Below are positions 25,552 through 33,987 of a stretch of 64,000 bases of DNA, piece by piece (the stretch's first letter is position 1; each line of letters opens with the position of its first letter). The translations under genes and the position numbers were made by a program. The stretch is from Fontivita pretiosa (GTDB taxonomy: Bacteria > Planctomycetota > Phycisphaerae > Tepidisphaerales > Tepidisphaeraceae), in the NCBI RefSeq assembly GCF_050410795.1, contig NZ_CP191258.1, forward strand, positions 2,666,001-2,730,000. Reading direction: 5' to 3'. The notes under the pieces are model-generated. The model saw only the letters and a program-made list of their open reading frames with translations, made no database searches and had not been told where the DNA came from.

Positions 25552-26562
25552 TCATCGGCTGCCAACTGGCGCTGCCGGCTGCGTAGTCGCCGTGGAAGAA
25601 GGTTTGGTCGTCGCCGCGGGTTTGGCATCGTGCATCAGCTCGTAACCCTCGATGATCTGGGTGATCGGCTTGGCGTCGACGATTTCGGGCCGGTCGATGC
25701 CCAGCACCCAGCATGCGGTGGCGAAGGTGTCGCAGGTATTGATCTGAAGATCGCGCAGCAGCGTCAGGTCGAAATTGGCGCGGACGCCCGGCCCGGCGGC
25801 AATCCAGGGGATGTGCAGGCTTGGCAGACTCTGGGCGCCGTGCGTTCGTCCCGCGCCGCCGTGATCCGAGCTGAGGATCACCAGCGTCGAGTCGGCCACC
25901 GCGGCGTTCACCAGCTCCTCGAGCAGCACCCCGATGTGCTGGTCGATCTGCTCGATCACCTGGAGTTGCTGAATCGATCCCCAGCCTTTGGAGTGCCCGA
26001 CGGTATCGGGGCCGGCAAAGTGCACGAACATCAGTTCCGGCCTGTGCTGCCGGATGATGGACGCGGCGCGCTGAGCGGTCTCGGAGTCATCGGTTTTGGC
26101 CTGCTCGGGCACCCAGACCCAGTCGATGGTTCCCGGCTTGTTCAGCGCCAGGAACTTGGATTTGCCGCAGACCATGGCCGTGGAATAACCGGTCCGATGC
26201 GCCAGTTCGAACAGCGTTGGAACCGGCGGATAGAACGGCCGCGTGGTGGCGCGTTCGTCGTTGAAGGTGATGCCATGCACCTCGGGCTGCACGCCGGTCA
26301 ACATGCTCACGTGCGAAGGCAGCGTGTTGGCGGTGGGAATCGTCTGCGCCCAGAAACTGAAACTGCCCCGTCGCAGGAGTTGACGGATCGAGGGGACCTG
26401 GCCACGGAGCAGGACGTCGGGCCTCAGTCCGTCCACGCTGATGATGAGCACCCGATTGATCGCCGGTACGGGGCGATGGTTCGGATCGCCCCATGCATCA
26501 GGCAACCGCCCCAGCAGCCCCCACACCAGAACCAAACCCACCAGCCCGCATCTGCGAATCAT
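25552..26562 (-). CDS. Alkaline phosphatase superfamily protein (type I phosphodiesterase/nucleotide pyrophosphatase)
   Basis: A 336-residue exported hydrolase. A signal peptide (LVGLVLVWGLLG, ending near AWG) is followed by ISVDGLRPDVL with the first metal Asp, TLPSHVSMLTG in which the Thr is the nucleophile, AGPDTVGHSKG with an Asp and His, and LSSDHGGAGRTHG with the last Asp-His pair and final His. All metal ligands of the family are therefore present. The tail is a low-complexity Thr/Pro/Gln region. The start at 26562 gives the signal peptide; the frame is open to 26793. It has no ribosome-binding site but a promoter-like TTGTCT-17-TACAAA ends seven bases before the ATG. The substrate is unknown. 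Confidence 0.87.
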   Translation of the reverse strand: MIRRCGLVGLVLVWGLLGRLPDAWGDPNHRPVPAINRVLIISVDGLRPDVLLRGQVPSIRQLLRRGSFSFWAQTIPTANTLPSHVSMLTGVQPEVHGITFNDERATTRPFYPPVPTLFELAHRTGYSTAMVCGKSKFLALNKPGTIDWVWVPEQAKTDDSETAQRAASIIRQHRPELMFVHFAGPDTVGHSKGWGSIQQLQVIEQIDQHIGVLLEELVNAAVADSTLVILSSDHGGAGRTHGAQSLPSLHIPWIAAGPGVRANFDLTLLRDLQINTCDTFATACWVLGIDRPEIVDAKPITQIIEGYELMHDAKPAATTKPSSTATTQPAAPVGSR

Positions 26563-26569
26563 GCGGTTG

Positions 26570-26598
26570 TTTGTAACGACAAGCGGCCGTCCAGACAA
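26570..26598 (-). promoter_or_regulatory. Putative leaderless promoter of the phosphodiesterase gene
   Basis: On the minus strand TTGTCT (26593-26598) and TACAAA (26570-26575) are separated by exactly 17 bases. The start codon follows after seven bases. Confidence 0.45.
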
Positions 26599-26663
26599 CC
26601 GCTGCTGGTCCGGTAAATGAAGCCGAGTTGATCGGGCTGGGGGGTTGGGTCGATGTCGATGAT

Positions 26664-27332
26664 GTGACAACGCTCCGGTCGGCATCTGCCAGCCCGTCGC
26701 CGCCAGCCACGCTGCCGCCGCTGAGGCTTCATGTCGCTTCGCCGGCGGAGATCGGCCCGCGGGTGGAGCATCTTCAGCAGATTGCCGCCGCACGGCAGTT
26801 GGGGCGAAAAGTTCGCCGGGCCGTCAACGTGGCGCGGATCAACGGGTGGATCAGCGCGATCTTCGCGGCGGTGACACTGCTGTCGGCATCGCGCAGCGTC
26901 AGCGCGATGGTGCTTGGCGCGGGGATGGCGGTGATCTCGTACGTCGAGTTCCACGGCGCGCGGGGGCTGGAGCGGCTGGACCTATCGGCGCCGCGGCGGC
27001 TGGCGGCCAACCAGCTCGCGCTGGCGTTGCTGCTGTTCGGCTACGCGGCGATGTGCTTGTGGATGAGCCTGAGCTCGCCCAGTGAGTTGTTGTCCGCGGA
27101 GATGGCGCAGGCGGTGGCGGCCGACCCGCAGCTTGCCGGGATGATGGCGCCCTTGCAGGATTTGGTCCGGCAAATCCATATCCTCGTCTACGCGATCCTG
27201 ATGATCATCGCCCCGGCCGGACCCGCATTGCTGGCGCTGTACTACCTGTCCCGCCGCCGGCACATTCAGGCCTGTCTCCAGCAGACTCCGCAGTGGATTG
27301 TGGAATTGCAGCGTGCCGGGGTGCGGGTCTGA
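26664..27332 (+). CDS. Uncharacterised four-helix membrane protein
   Basis: A protein of about 222 residues that I do not recognise. A soluble N-terminal third with an amphipathic stretch (RVEHLQQIAAARQLGRKVRRAVN) is followed by four hydrophobic segments, two close together (WISAIFAAVTLLSA and AMVLGAGMAVISYV), one at ALALLLFGYAAMCLWM, and one at ILVYAILMIIAPAGPALLALYYL. It ends in a basic tail. The start is uncertain: TTG at 26628 or GTG at 26664, neither with a good ribosome-binding site. The stop overlaps the -35 hexamer of the next gene's putative promoter. Confidence 0.6.
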   Translation: MTTLRSASASPSPPATLPPLRLHVASPAEIGPRVEHLQQIAAARQLGRKVRRAVNVARINGWISAIFAAVTLLSASRSVSAMVLGAGMAVISYVEFHGARGLERLDLSAPRRLAANQLALALLLFGYAAMCLWMSLSSPSELLSAEMAQAVAADPQLAGMMAPLQDLVRQIHILVYAILMIIAPAGPALLALYYLSRRRHIQACLQQTPQWIVELQRAGVRV

Positions 27333-27357
27333 CAGGCTTGAGCGATCCTGCTATCCT
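27329..27357 (+). promoter_or_regulatory. Putative promoter of the membrane gene at 27369
   Basis: CTGACA (27329-27334) and TATCCT (27352-27357) are separated by 17 bases. The GTG start follows 11 bases later, leaving a leader of only a few bases. The -35 hexamer overlaps the stop codon of the gene before. Confidence 0.4.
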
Positions 27358-27368
27358 TCTGAAGCGCC

Positions 27369-29099
27369 GTGTTCTGGCTGGTGGTCTACTACCTGCTGGA
27401 GTATCTGCCGATCGCGCTGCTGGGCGCGCCGGTGCTGCTGTGGATCTTTCTGAACATCCGCAAGGAAAGTCATTGGCGGGCGGGGATGCTGATGCTGTCG
27501 TGGGCGGCGTTGGCGTTGTCGGCGGCGCGGGTCGTGGCGCTGCTGCCCTACGCGCCGCGGGACGCCTGGAGCTGCTCGCGAATGACGCCGGGTGTGGCCT
27601 GGGCGATGGGCGATCGACTCTATCATCCGCCCGGACAGGGACCGCTGCTGGTGCGGATGTACGGTCCTGTGTCGGCGATGGTTTATGCGCCGACGGCGCT
27701 GCTGGCGACGCCGACGGTGGGTGTGCTGGCGGGGGCGGGAATCAACCTGGCGCTGTTCGCAATTCCGATGGTCTGGTTTCTTCGCTGTAGCGGCATGGCC
27801 GCGACCGGCGAGCGGCCGGATGCGTCGTTCATACTCGTTGGCGCAGCATTGTTCGCGTTGTTTGCGACGCATGTGACCAAGCTGCTCTACACCGCCGCCG
27901 CCGTCACGGTTGACGCCCCCGCCATCGGCCTGGCCGCCTGCGCCTGCGCCATGCTGGTGCGATCCGCGGGCAGTGCCGCGCCGCTGCGCAGCGGCCTGCT
28001 GGTCGGCGCTCTGGCCGCCGCTTCGCTGTGGTCCAAGCAGACCCTGGCCCCGATCGTCGTGGCGTTGCCGGTCTACGTGCTGCTGGTCGGCGGATGGAGA
28101 TGGGGATGGCGCTGCATCCTGGGCATGGTGCTGGCCGCGGGAGCGATCTCGTACGCGCTGCTGCTGGCATTCGGCGTCGAAGCGATGCTGTTTCACACCC
28201 TGATCGTTCCGGTACGGCATCCGTGGCAGTGGCCGTGGCTCGACAAGCCGCATGCCCTGCTGCGTGCGATGCGGATGATCCGCGCCGACGCGATGCCGGC
28301 GCTGGTGCTGCTGATCGTCGGCTTAGGGTTGCGCCTGCTGTGCGCGGCAGCGGTGCGGCTTGGCGAAGCGCGACGGCCTGAGTCAACGCGCCATGTGCGT
28401 CTGAGCGACAGGATCGCTGCCTGGGCCAGAGCCAACCCCTGGCTTGTTCCGGCCCTGCTTGCGATTTGCGTTCTGCCGACGACGGGGCTGGCGTATGCGA
28501 AAGTGCTCGGACGAGGGAACAACGCGGCGGCGACGTCGTACTTCCTTCTTCTGGCAGCATGCAGCGCGATCATCACTGCGCTTCAGGTGTGCTTCCGAGG
28601 CAGCGACGCCAGCAGAGACACTGGCCCGGCCATCTCCGCTTCCGCCGCGGGCGATTCAGCGGTTGTAAGACCATGGGCGCGCGTCCTCGCCATGAGTGTG
28701 TGCCTGGCCTTCGTGCTGGGGATCGCGGCGCGTCCGCGCGAGTGGCTCGCGTTGCCCCGCCAGTTCGCCCTGTGGGGTGAGCTGAGCAGCAGCCATCTTC
28801 AGATCGCCTACCAATACGCCCGCCAACACCCCGGCGAGGTTTACATCCCGCAGTATCCGCTGGCGACGCTGTTCAGCGAGGGGCGAGCCTATCACTACGA
28901 GCCGGCGATCCAGGACCTGCATCTGGCGGGGCTGACGCTCAGCCCCCGGCAGCTTGATGAGGGCCTGCCGCCACGCCTGCGCCAGATCCTCGTTCGCGAC
29001 GAGATCCCCGCGCATCTGCCGGTGCAGCTTCGCCAGCGATTCACCCGCGTCGATCGTCCGGCGGACATGCCCGGCTGGCTGGTCCTGCGCGAGCCGTGA
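27369..29099 (+). CDS. Multi-pass membrane protein, GT-C glycosyltransferase-like
   Basis: A 576-residue protein with about ten hydrophobic segments. A large first extracytoplasmic loop contains GDRLYHPPGQGPLL, in the position where membrane-bound GT-C glycosyltransferases carry acidic and proline-rich catalytic residues. The C-terminal quarter is soluble, with a YQYARQHPGEVYIP stretch resembling the distal domain of such proteins. It is likely a lipid-linked sugar transferase, but no motif fixes donor or acceptor. It is not obviously a paralogue of the pair at 52730 and 54614. The start is the GTG at 27369. It follows the unrelated small membrane gene by 36 bases. Confidence 0.65.
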   Translation: MFWLVVYYLLEYLPIALLGAPVLLWIFLNIRKESHWRAGMLMLSWAALALSAARVVALLPYAPRDAWSCSRMTPGVAWAMGDRLYHPPGQGPLLVRMYGPVSAMVYAPTALLATPTVGVLAGAGINLALFAIPMVWFLRCSGMAATGERPDASFILVGAALFALFATHVTKLLYTAAAVTVDAPAIGLAACACAMLVRSAGSAAPLRSGLLVGALAAASLWSKQTLAPIVVALPVYVLLVGGWRWGWRCILGMVLAAGAISYALLLAFGVEAMLFHTLIVPVRHPWQWPWLDKPHALLRAMRMIRADAMPALVLLIVGLGLRLLCAAAVRLGEARRPESTRHVRLSDRIAAWARANPWLVPALLAICVLPTTGLAYAKVLGRGNNAAATSYFLLLAACSAIITALQVCFRGSDASRDTGPAISASAAGDSAVVRPWARVLAMSVCLAFVLGIAARPREWLALPRQFALWGELSSSHLQIAYQYARQHPGEVYIPQYPLATLFSEGRAYHYEPAIQDLHLAGLTLSPRQLDEGLPPRLRQILVRDEIPAHLPVQLRQRFTRVDRPADMPGWLVLREP

Positions 29100-29116
29100 C
29101 CGCGGCAATGCCGGCC

Positions 29117-29509
29117 TTATCCCAGCATCCGCTTGACGCGCTTGCAGAGCTGGATGGGGAAGCCGAACGGATCGCGCAGCATGATCAGCAAGTCGCCGGC
29201 GGCATTGGTCGATCGCTCTTCGGCGACGGTGGCGCCGGCCTTGACCAGCCGGTCGCGCTCGGCATCCAGGTCCTCAGCCTCGAAGGCCAGGTGAAGCTGA
29301 AGCGGGTTCATCCTCGCGTAGTCCGGCACGGGAATCTCCGGGCGGCTGTACAATTCGATCACGACTCTGCCCGCGGCGTCGGCGATGAAGTGCGTGAACG
29401 GCGGCTTGTCCTGCTTGCGCAGCACGCGAAACCCCAGGTGCTGGGCATACCACTGCGCCACCGCGGTCGGATCCTTTACCTGCCATGCCACATGTTCTAC
29501 GGGTATCAT
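29117..29509 (-). CDS. VOC-family (glyoxalase/bleomycin resistance fold) protein
   Basis: A 130-residue protein with two beta-alpha-beta-beta-beta units. The first begins VEHVAWQV with a His at the usual metal position and has WYAQHLGFRVLRK. The second has LHLAFEAEDLDAERDRLVKAG and ends with LLIMLRDPFGFPIQLC, the DPxGxxIxL closing strand of the VOC superfamily. Glu in VIELYSRP may be another metal ligand. The reaction is unknown. The first eleven codons, the start and the upstream 37 bases form the left copy of a 69-bp direct repeat whose second copy is at 30414-30482, so a truncated duplicate of this gene's 5' end exists 936 bases away. Confidence 0.8.
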   Translation of the reverse strand: MIPVEHVAWQVKDPTAVAQWYAQHLGFRVLRKQDKPPFTHFIADAAGRVVIELYSRPEIPVPDYARMNPLQLHLAFEAEDLDAERDRLVKAGATVAEERSTNAAGDLLIMLRDPFGFPIQLCKRVKRMLG

Positions 29510-29546
29510 GGAGATTCCAGTTTGGCGATTCTGTGTGGAGGATCAA
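29478..29546. repeat. Left copy of a 69-bp direct repeat flanking the toxin-antitoxin pair
   Basis: It agrees with 30414-30482 at 65 of 69 positions. It covers the first codons and upstream region of the VOC gene. Confidence 0.9.
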
Positions 29547-29587
29547 CCCCGTCAGGAGTGCCCCAGGTTTCCCGGCGGCTGAGATGG

Positions 29588-29974
29588 CTACCAGTCTGTC
29601 TTCACCGGATACGCACGGATCGCCTCGTCCGACGTCAGAATCACCAGATCGTCGGCTTGCGCCTGGCAAACAAGTATGCGGTCAAACGGATCGCGGTGGT
29701 GGTGCGGCAAGCTGCTAAGACGAAGGACCGCGGCTTCATTGAACAGAAGGGGCATAATCCCATGCGCCTCGCGTTGCTCGGGAACAAAGCGTTCCGGAGC
29801 GGCCGGCAACGGGAGCCTGCCCAACGAATGCTTGATCGCGATCTCCCACGCCGACGCCGCTGAGAGCCAGACTTCGTTGGCTGGATTCTGGAAAAGCGCC
29901 CGGGCACGGTCCGACAGCTTCGGATCATCGAGCGTGAGCCAGAGAAACGTCGCGGTGTCGAGCAGCAACCTCAT
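29588..29974 (-). CDS. PIN-domain toxin (VapC-like)
   Basis: A 128-residue PIN ribonuclease, the toxin of a type II toxin-antitoxin pair. Acidic active-site residues are the Asp of LLLDTATFLW (Asp6), the Glu of SAASAWEIAIKHSLGRL near residue 44, and the Asp of DPFDRILVCQA near 98 with Asp in LTSDEAIRAY near 115. The closing VKTDW is typical of this PIN subgroup. Its start overlaps the antitoxin stop by four bases, so the two are translationally coupled in the usual antitoxin-first order. Confidence 0.9.
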   Translation of the reverse strand: MRLLLDTATFLWLTLDDPKLSDRARALFQNPANEVWLSAASAWEIAIKHSLGRLPLPAAPERFVPEQREAHGIMPLLFNEAAVLRLSSLPHHHRDPFDRILVCQAQADDLVILTSDEAIRAYPVKTDW

Positions 29975-30216
29975 CGCACCTTGCCCTCGAACGCGTCGAG
30001 AATCTCAGCGGGCAACGGCTCAAAAAACTCAGCGGGGACGGTGAATGTGCCCTTGGCCAAGCCGACGGGGCGTGGATGTTGTGGCTTCGGCGCAGCGGGC
30101 CGGATCTCCGCCACCGGCTTGTTGTCTCTCACAACAATGAAAGACTCACCCTGCTCGACCCGGTCGAGGTAGCGCTGGAAATCGGCCTGGACCTCGCGAA
30201 CAGTGATAGTGGGCAT
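29971..30216 (-). CDS. Phd/YefM-family antitoxin
   Basis: An 81-residue antitoxin. The N-terminal ITVREVQADFQRYLDRVEQGESFIV is the Phd/YefM DNA-binding fold, followed by RDNKPVAEIRPA; the C-terminal part (FTVPAEFFEPLPAEILDAFEG) is the toxin-binding tail. It should neutralise the PIN toxin and repress its own promoter. The ATG at 30216 is preceded at seven bases by a perfect TATAAT, implying a leaderless message; an in-frame GTG lies two codons upstream at 30222. No ribosome-binding sequence is present. Confidence 0.88.
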   Translation of the reverse strand: MPTITVREVQADFQRYLDRVEQGESFIVVRDNKPVAEIRPAAPKPQHPRPVGLAKGTFTVPAEFFEPLPAEILDAFEGKVR

Positions 30217-30223
30217 CGACACA

Positions 30224-30229
30224 ATTATA
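30224..30229 (-). promoter_or_regulatory. -10 element of the antitoxin-toxin operon (leaderless)
   Basis: TATAAT on the minus strand, seven bases before the antitoxin ATG. The surrounding ACACAATTATACACC is A/T-rich and likely overlaps the autorepression operator. Confidence 0.55.
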
Positions 30230-30413
30230 CACCAGGTTGTGCTTGTTCGCGCCGTCGTGGGATCTTATCGCCCGCTGCGTGCCAGGTGGGGATGTCGTGG
30301 TGCGAGGGCAGCCCAATCTGTGCTCAAAGGCTCACGGCGCGCCAATTCGGCCCCGGTCGCCAAAGATCGGCTCGAAGGCGATGACGGCTCTGCCCCCCGG
30401 CGTTCTGTTCTAC

Positions 30414-30482
30414 ACCTGCCATGCTACATGTTCTACGGGTATCATGGAGAGTCCAGTTTGGCGATTGTCTGTGGAGGATCAA
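30414..30482. repeat. Right copy of the 69-bp direct repeat
   Basis: It agrees with 29478-29546 at 65 of 69 positions. It carries a dead copy of the VOC start (first eleven codons on the minus strand) and the GGAGG ribosome-binding site of the gene starting at 30487. The stretch 30230-30413 just to its left holds no gene I can recognise. Confidence 0.9.
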
Positions 30483-30486
30483 GCGC

Positions 30487-31473
30487 ATGTCACCGGTCGA
30501 GCGAGTTGAAGCGGTGCTGTCGGGCCGGCAGCCGGATCGCCCGCCGTTCAGCTTCTGGCATCACTTTTCGCCGGATCAGATCCATGGCCCGGCCGCGGTG
30601 CGCGCACACCTGGATCTGCTGGAGGAATATCAGCTCGATTTTCTGAAGGTGATGAACGACAACGGCTATCCGCACCATGTGCCGATCCGGTCGATCGATG
30701 ATCTGGCGTCGCTGAAGCCGCTCGGTGGCCAGGAGCCGGAGTTTGCGCGGCAGATCGACCTGATCGCCGAGCTTCGCCGCCAGACGCGCGGGCGGGTCCT
30801 GATGAGCACGACGATCTTCAATGCCTGGGCGGTTTTGCGGCAGCTCATCCAGCCGCCACAACAGCATCAGCCCCCGAACCTGGATGCCTCGGCGGATGCG
30901 CCCAGCCGCTGGATTCGCCAGGCCTGGGCCACCAATCCCGGCGCGGTCGAATCAGCACTTCAGACGATCGCGGGCAACCTGGCCAACTTCGCGCGCCGGT
31001 GCCTGGCCGCCGGCGCCGACGGTATCTACCTGTCGGTGCGCGATGACTGGGTGGAGACGCCGGAGCATCCGGATCTGTACCGGCGGCTGGTGCGTCCTGC
31101 CGATGAGCAGATCCTGGCCGCCGCCAGCGAAGCGCGGTTCAACATTCTGCACGTGTGCGGTCGTCCGCGCGACTTGCGTGGGCTGAGCCGGATGCCGCAC
31201 GTTCATGCGGTCAGTTGGGCGGATCGCGCGGCAGGACCGGCGATTGCCCAGGTGCGGGACTGGCTCGGCCCGGCGATCTGCGCGGGCGTGGACAACCTCA
31301 ACACCCTTGCCAACGGTTCGCCCGAGGATGTCCGCCGCCAAGTGCACGACGCCCTGGCGCAAGCCGCTGGTCGGCCGATCATCATCGCCCCGGGCTGCAC
31401 CTTCGACCCGCGGCGTGTCCCGCCGCAGAACCTGCGCGCCCTGGCCGAGGCGTGCATCAGCAGCAGTTATTAG
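30487..31473 (+). CDS. Uroporphyrinogen decarboxylase-like (URO-D superfamily) protein
   Basis: A 328-residue TIM-barrel protein. The opening MSPVERVEAVLSGRQPDRPPFSFW is the classic URO-D superfamily lead (ERV.A.L.G..PDRVP). Later features are LDFLKVMNDNG, a mid-barrel CLAAGADGIYLS, LHVCGRP and VSWADRAAG. The true enzyme's Arg-rich N-terminal substrate motif is not complete, so it is more likely a methyltransferase-type or uncharacterised member than HemE. The ATG at 30487 has GGAGG nine bases upstream. That site lies inside the right-hand direct repeat. The frame is open upstream to 30421 but that region is the duplicated VOC 5' end. Confidence 0.8.
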   Translation: MSPVERVEAVLSGRQPDRPPFSFWHHFSPDQIHGPAAVRAHLDLLEEYQLDFLKVMNDNGYPHHVPIRSIDDLASLKPLGGQEPEFARQIDLIAELRRQTRGRVLMSTTIFNAWAVLRQLIQPPQQHQPPNLDASADAPSRWIRQAWATNPGAVESALQTIAGNLANFARRCLAAGADGIYLSVRDDWVETPEHPDLYRRLVRPADEQILAAASEARFNILHVCGRPRDLRGLSRMPHVHAVSWADRAAGPAIAQVRDWLGPAICAGVDNLNTLANGSPEDVRRQVHDALAQAAGRPIIIAPGCTFDPRRVPPQNLRALAEACISSSY

Positions 31474-31494
31474 TGCTCGCATGCCCGAAGCGGC

Positions 31495-32835
31495 TCACTG
31501 CCCGGCCAGGAAGCGCGTGAAGTTGCCTGAGAAGAAGTCCTTCACCGTCCGCCGTATTTCGCCCGCGGTGGGGACTCTGCCCGTCAGCCGCATGTCGTCG
31601 AACTTGTCGGTGAGCACCCTGGCGATGATGCGGCGGCTGTGGTCCCACTTGTAGATCAACTGATCCAGCACGCGCGCGTCGGAATGCTGGGGGATGAACG
31701 TCGGCCCCAGCAGCTCGCAGCGCATCCGGGTGATCTCCTCGATGAGGCTGGGGTTGTTCACGAACCACCAGCAGCCGAAGACCATCAGGTTGCCGAACTT
31801 TCGCGCCGCGACGCACAGCTCGTGCTGGTTTTCGCGGGCCAGCATCGTCACGAAAAAGCGGTTGTTCGGGAACTCGCGGCAGATGTTCATGACCGATTCG
31901 ATGTCGGCCTTGCCCTCGGCGTCGCCGCCGTCTTTGAGACCCGGATTCACCTGGAGGATCGAACCGATCATCATGGCAAACGGCAGGTTCCGCTCGGCGC
32001 AGACCGGCATGATGACTTTGGAGAAGATGGTGGAGCCGGCGGCGCCGAGGGTGTCGGTCGGCGGCGCGGGATAGCGGAAGCTGGGCGGCAGGCTCACCGC
32101 CAGGTAGATTGCCTTCTGACGGTCGATCCAGTCGCGCAGGAACTTTCTGGCCGATTCGATGCTCTTCTGGTCGATCGTCTCGCTTGCCGGATAGCCCCAC
32201 TCACTGAGTTTCTTTGCCGCCAGCGGCCAGTTGCGAAGCAGCGGATCGATGCGCAGCACCGCCTTGAATCGCGGATCGGCGCCGACGTTCGGGTCCTTCA
32301 GCCAGCGGTTGCGCTCGTTGTCGTCGAAGACCGGGTTGGTCATCGTGATCGACGTGACGTTGCTCAGCTCCATCACGCGATCGATGTGTTTTGACGGATC
32401 CTGCTCGGCGAAGTACTTGCGCCACTGCGCCGGCGATTCGTTGGGGTCCAGCCCCAGCTTCTGCACGCACGTGAGCACGCCGCGGCACGCTTCGCTGATC
32501 GGCGCGCGCTCCACGAACAGCCACTTCCAGATATGGTCCGCCTGCTGCGTCTTGCTCATCTTCCAGAACTCGTCGTACGGGAGCCTGCTGGCCGGCACGA
32601 CGCGGAACACCTCCGCCACGAGATAGTGATACGTCAGCAGCTCATCGATCCCCCACAGCAAAAGGCCCGTCGGGTCGGTCTTGCCGGTTCTGTTGGGCAC
32701 GGGCGTGCCGAAGCTCGGCGGATACAGGTGCGTGTGCATGTCCACGACCGGTTCGGATCTCAGCACCCGCTCGATCTCGACCTGGATCGCGTTGCGGTCA
32801 GAAAGCCTGTGTTGGTCTTGTGGTTGCGTGCTCAT
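31495..32835 (-). CDS. Uronate isomerase-like amidohydrolase-fold protein
   Basis: A 446-residue TIM-barrel protein related to glucuronate isomerase. The metal-binding H-x-H is DMHTHLYPP near residue 35. Further expected elements are IDELLTYHYLVAE, IWKWLF, and the late IPQHSDARVLDQLIYKWDHSRRIIARVL region with another conserved His. Uronate isomerases open the hexuronate catabolic pathway, which fits the pectin genes 20 kb upstream, although the sequence is divergent enough that a related role is possible. The ATG at 32835 is preceded by GGGAG; the frame is open to 32886. It converges on the URO-D-like gene and diverges from the RraA-like gene. Confidence 0.72.
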   Translation of the reverse strand: MSTQPQDQHRLSDRNAIQVEIERVLRSEPVVDMHTHLYPPSFGTPVPNRTGKTDPTGLLLWGIDELLTYHYLVAEVFRVVPASRLPYDEFWKMSKTQQADHIWKWLFVERAPISEACRGVLTCVQKLGLDPNESPAQWRKYFAEQDPSKHIDRVMELSNVTSITMTNPVFDDNERNRWLKDPNVGADPRFKAVLRIDPLLRNWPLAAKKLSEWGYPASETIDQKSIESARKFLRDWIDRQKAIYLAVSLPPSFRYPAPPTDTLGAAGSTIFSKVIMPVCAERNLPFAMMIGSILQVNPGLKDGGDAEGKADIESVMNICREFPNNRFFVTMLARENQHELCVAARKFGNLMVFGCWWFVNNPSLIEEITRMRCELLGPTFIPQHSDARVLDQLIYKWDHSRRIIARVLTDKFDDMRLTGRVPTAGEIRRTVKDFFSGNFTRFLAGQ

Positions 32836-32990
32836 GGATACTCCCTGGTTGGCGACGGCCAAAAGCAGGTGGAAATGTACGGGCAAACGCCTCGCATGTC
32901 ACGGACGCCCGCCGCCGCGGCGGCAGACGCGTTGCCCGCCTGGCCGGTTTCATTCACAATCCTGGTATCACCAAGCTGGATTCGACTACG

Positions 32991-33686
32991 ATGCAGACGA
33001 GGCCCTCCATGTTCAGCACCGACGCCGATCGTTTCCGCTTCATTCGCGAGAACAACCTGTATGTCGCCGTCGTCTGCGACGTGCTCGATTCGCTGGGGTA
33101 TCGCCATCAGGCGATGCACCAGCGGCTTCGCCCGCTGCTGCCGGATCGGCACAACTGCGGTTTCGTCGGCCGGGCACGCACCTTCCGCTGGATGGAAGTC
33201 GATTACGTCGTGCAGGACGATCCGTACGGGCTGGAGATCGAGGCGATGGATTCGCTGCGGCCAGGCGATGTGGTCGTGCATTCGACCGATCACTCCGGCA
33301 CCAACGCCCCCTGGGGCGAGCTGATGAGCACGGTGGCCAAGCAGCGCGGGGCCGTCGGGTGCGTCTGCGACAGCCAGATCCGGGACTGCAATCGAATCAT
33401 CGAGCTGGGTTTTCCGGTCTACTACGCGGGAATTCGCCCGCTGGATTCGATGGGGCGCGGGCGGGTGATGGCCTACGACGTGCCGGTGATGTGCGGCCAG
33501 GTCCTGGTGCATCCGGGGGAACTGATCTTCGCCGACTTCGACGGGATCGTAGTCATCCCGCGAGCCGTGGAAGACCAATCGCTGCGTCTGGCGGCGGAAA
33601 AGGCCGGCAAGGAGAGCAGTTCGCGAAAGGAGTTGATGCAGGGGCGGACGCTTCGAGAGGTGTACAACAAGTATGGCGTCCTCTAA
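32991..33686 (+). CDS. RraA-like aldolase/decarboxylase family protein
   Basis: A 231-residue member of the RraA/HMG aldolase fold. The diagnostic box is GELMSTVAKQRGAVG followed by CDSQIRD, in which Arg-Asp correspond to the catalytic pair of 4-hydroxy-4-methyl-2-oxoglutarate aldolase; GELIFADFDGIVVIP near the C-terminus is also conserved. True RraA inhibits RNase E, but members in sugar-acid loci act as aldolases. Here the neighbour is a uronate isomerase-like gene, so an aldolase role is the more likely. Possible starts are ATG 32991 and ATG 33009; neither has a strong ribosome-binding site. Confidence 0.82.
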   Translation: MQTRPSMFSTDADRFRFIRENNLYVAVVCDVLDSLGYRHQAMHQRLRPLLPDRHNCGFVGRARTFRWMEVDYVVQDDPYGLEIEAMDSLRPGDVVVHSTDHSGTNAPWGELMSTVAKQRGAVGCVCDSQIRDCNRIIELGFPVYYAGIRPLDSMGRGRVMAYDVPVMCGQVLVHPGELIFADFDGIVVIPRAVEDQSLRLAAEKAGKESSSRKELMQGRTLREVYNKYGVL

Positions 33687-33792
33687 CCGCCGCCACACCC
33701 AAATCGGCTGCTCATCGCCCTCAGAAACATCCGCATGGGGCGGAACTCGACGCAGCATAACTGCAAAGCTCCATGCGGTTTACGGATTCTTC

Positions 33793-33822
33793 TTGACATG
33801 ATACCTAACATTTATCTAACAT
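33793..33822 (+). promoter_or_regulatory. Strong promoter of the terminase-associated module
   Basis: TTGACA (33793-33798) and TAACAT (33817-33822) are separated by 18 bases, in an A/T-rich patch that contrasts with the surroundings. Transcription near 33829 would give a leader of about 160 bases before the ATG at 33988. The leader contains a nine-base inverted repeat GCCCGCCGC/GCGGCGGGC. The 33687-33987 interval holds nothing else I recognise. Confidence 0.6.
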
Positions 33823-33987
33823 GCGTTCCGAGGGTTTGACCGGCGCAAAACAAACCCGCGCCCCGTGTCAGACCCGGCAACTTCAGGCTTGTTGCGGACT
33901 CTCTCGGCGAAAAGGGAATTGCACGAATCGCCCGCCGCGGACCACAGCCCACTTCGTGCGGCGGGCCGACCTGCGGAAAACCTGCAC

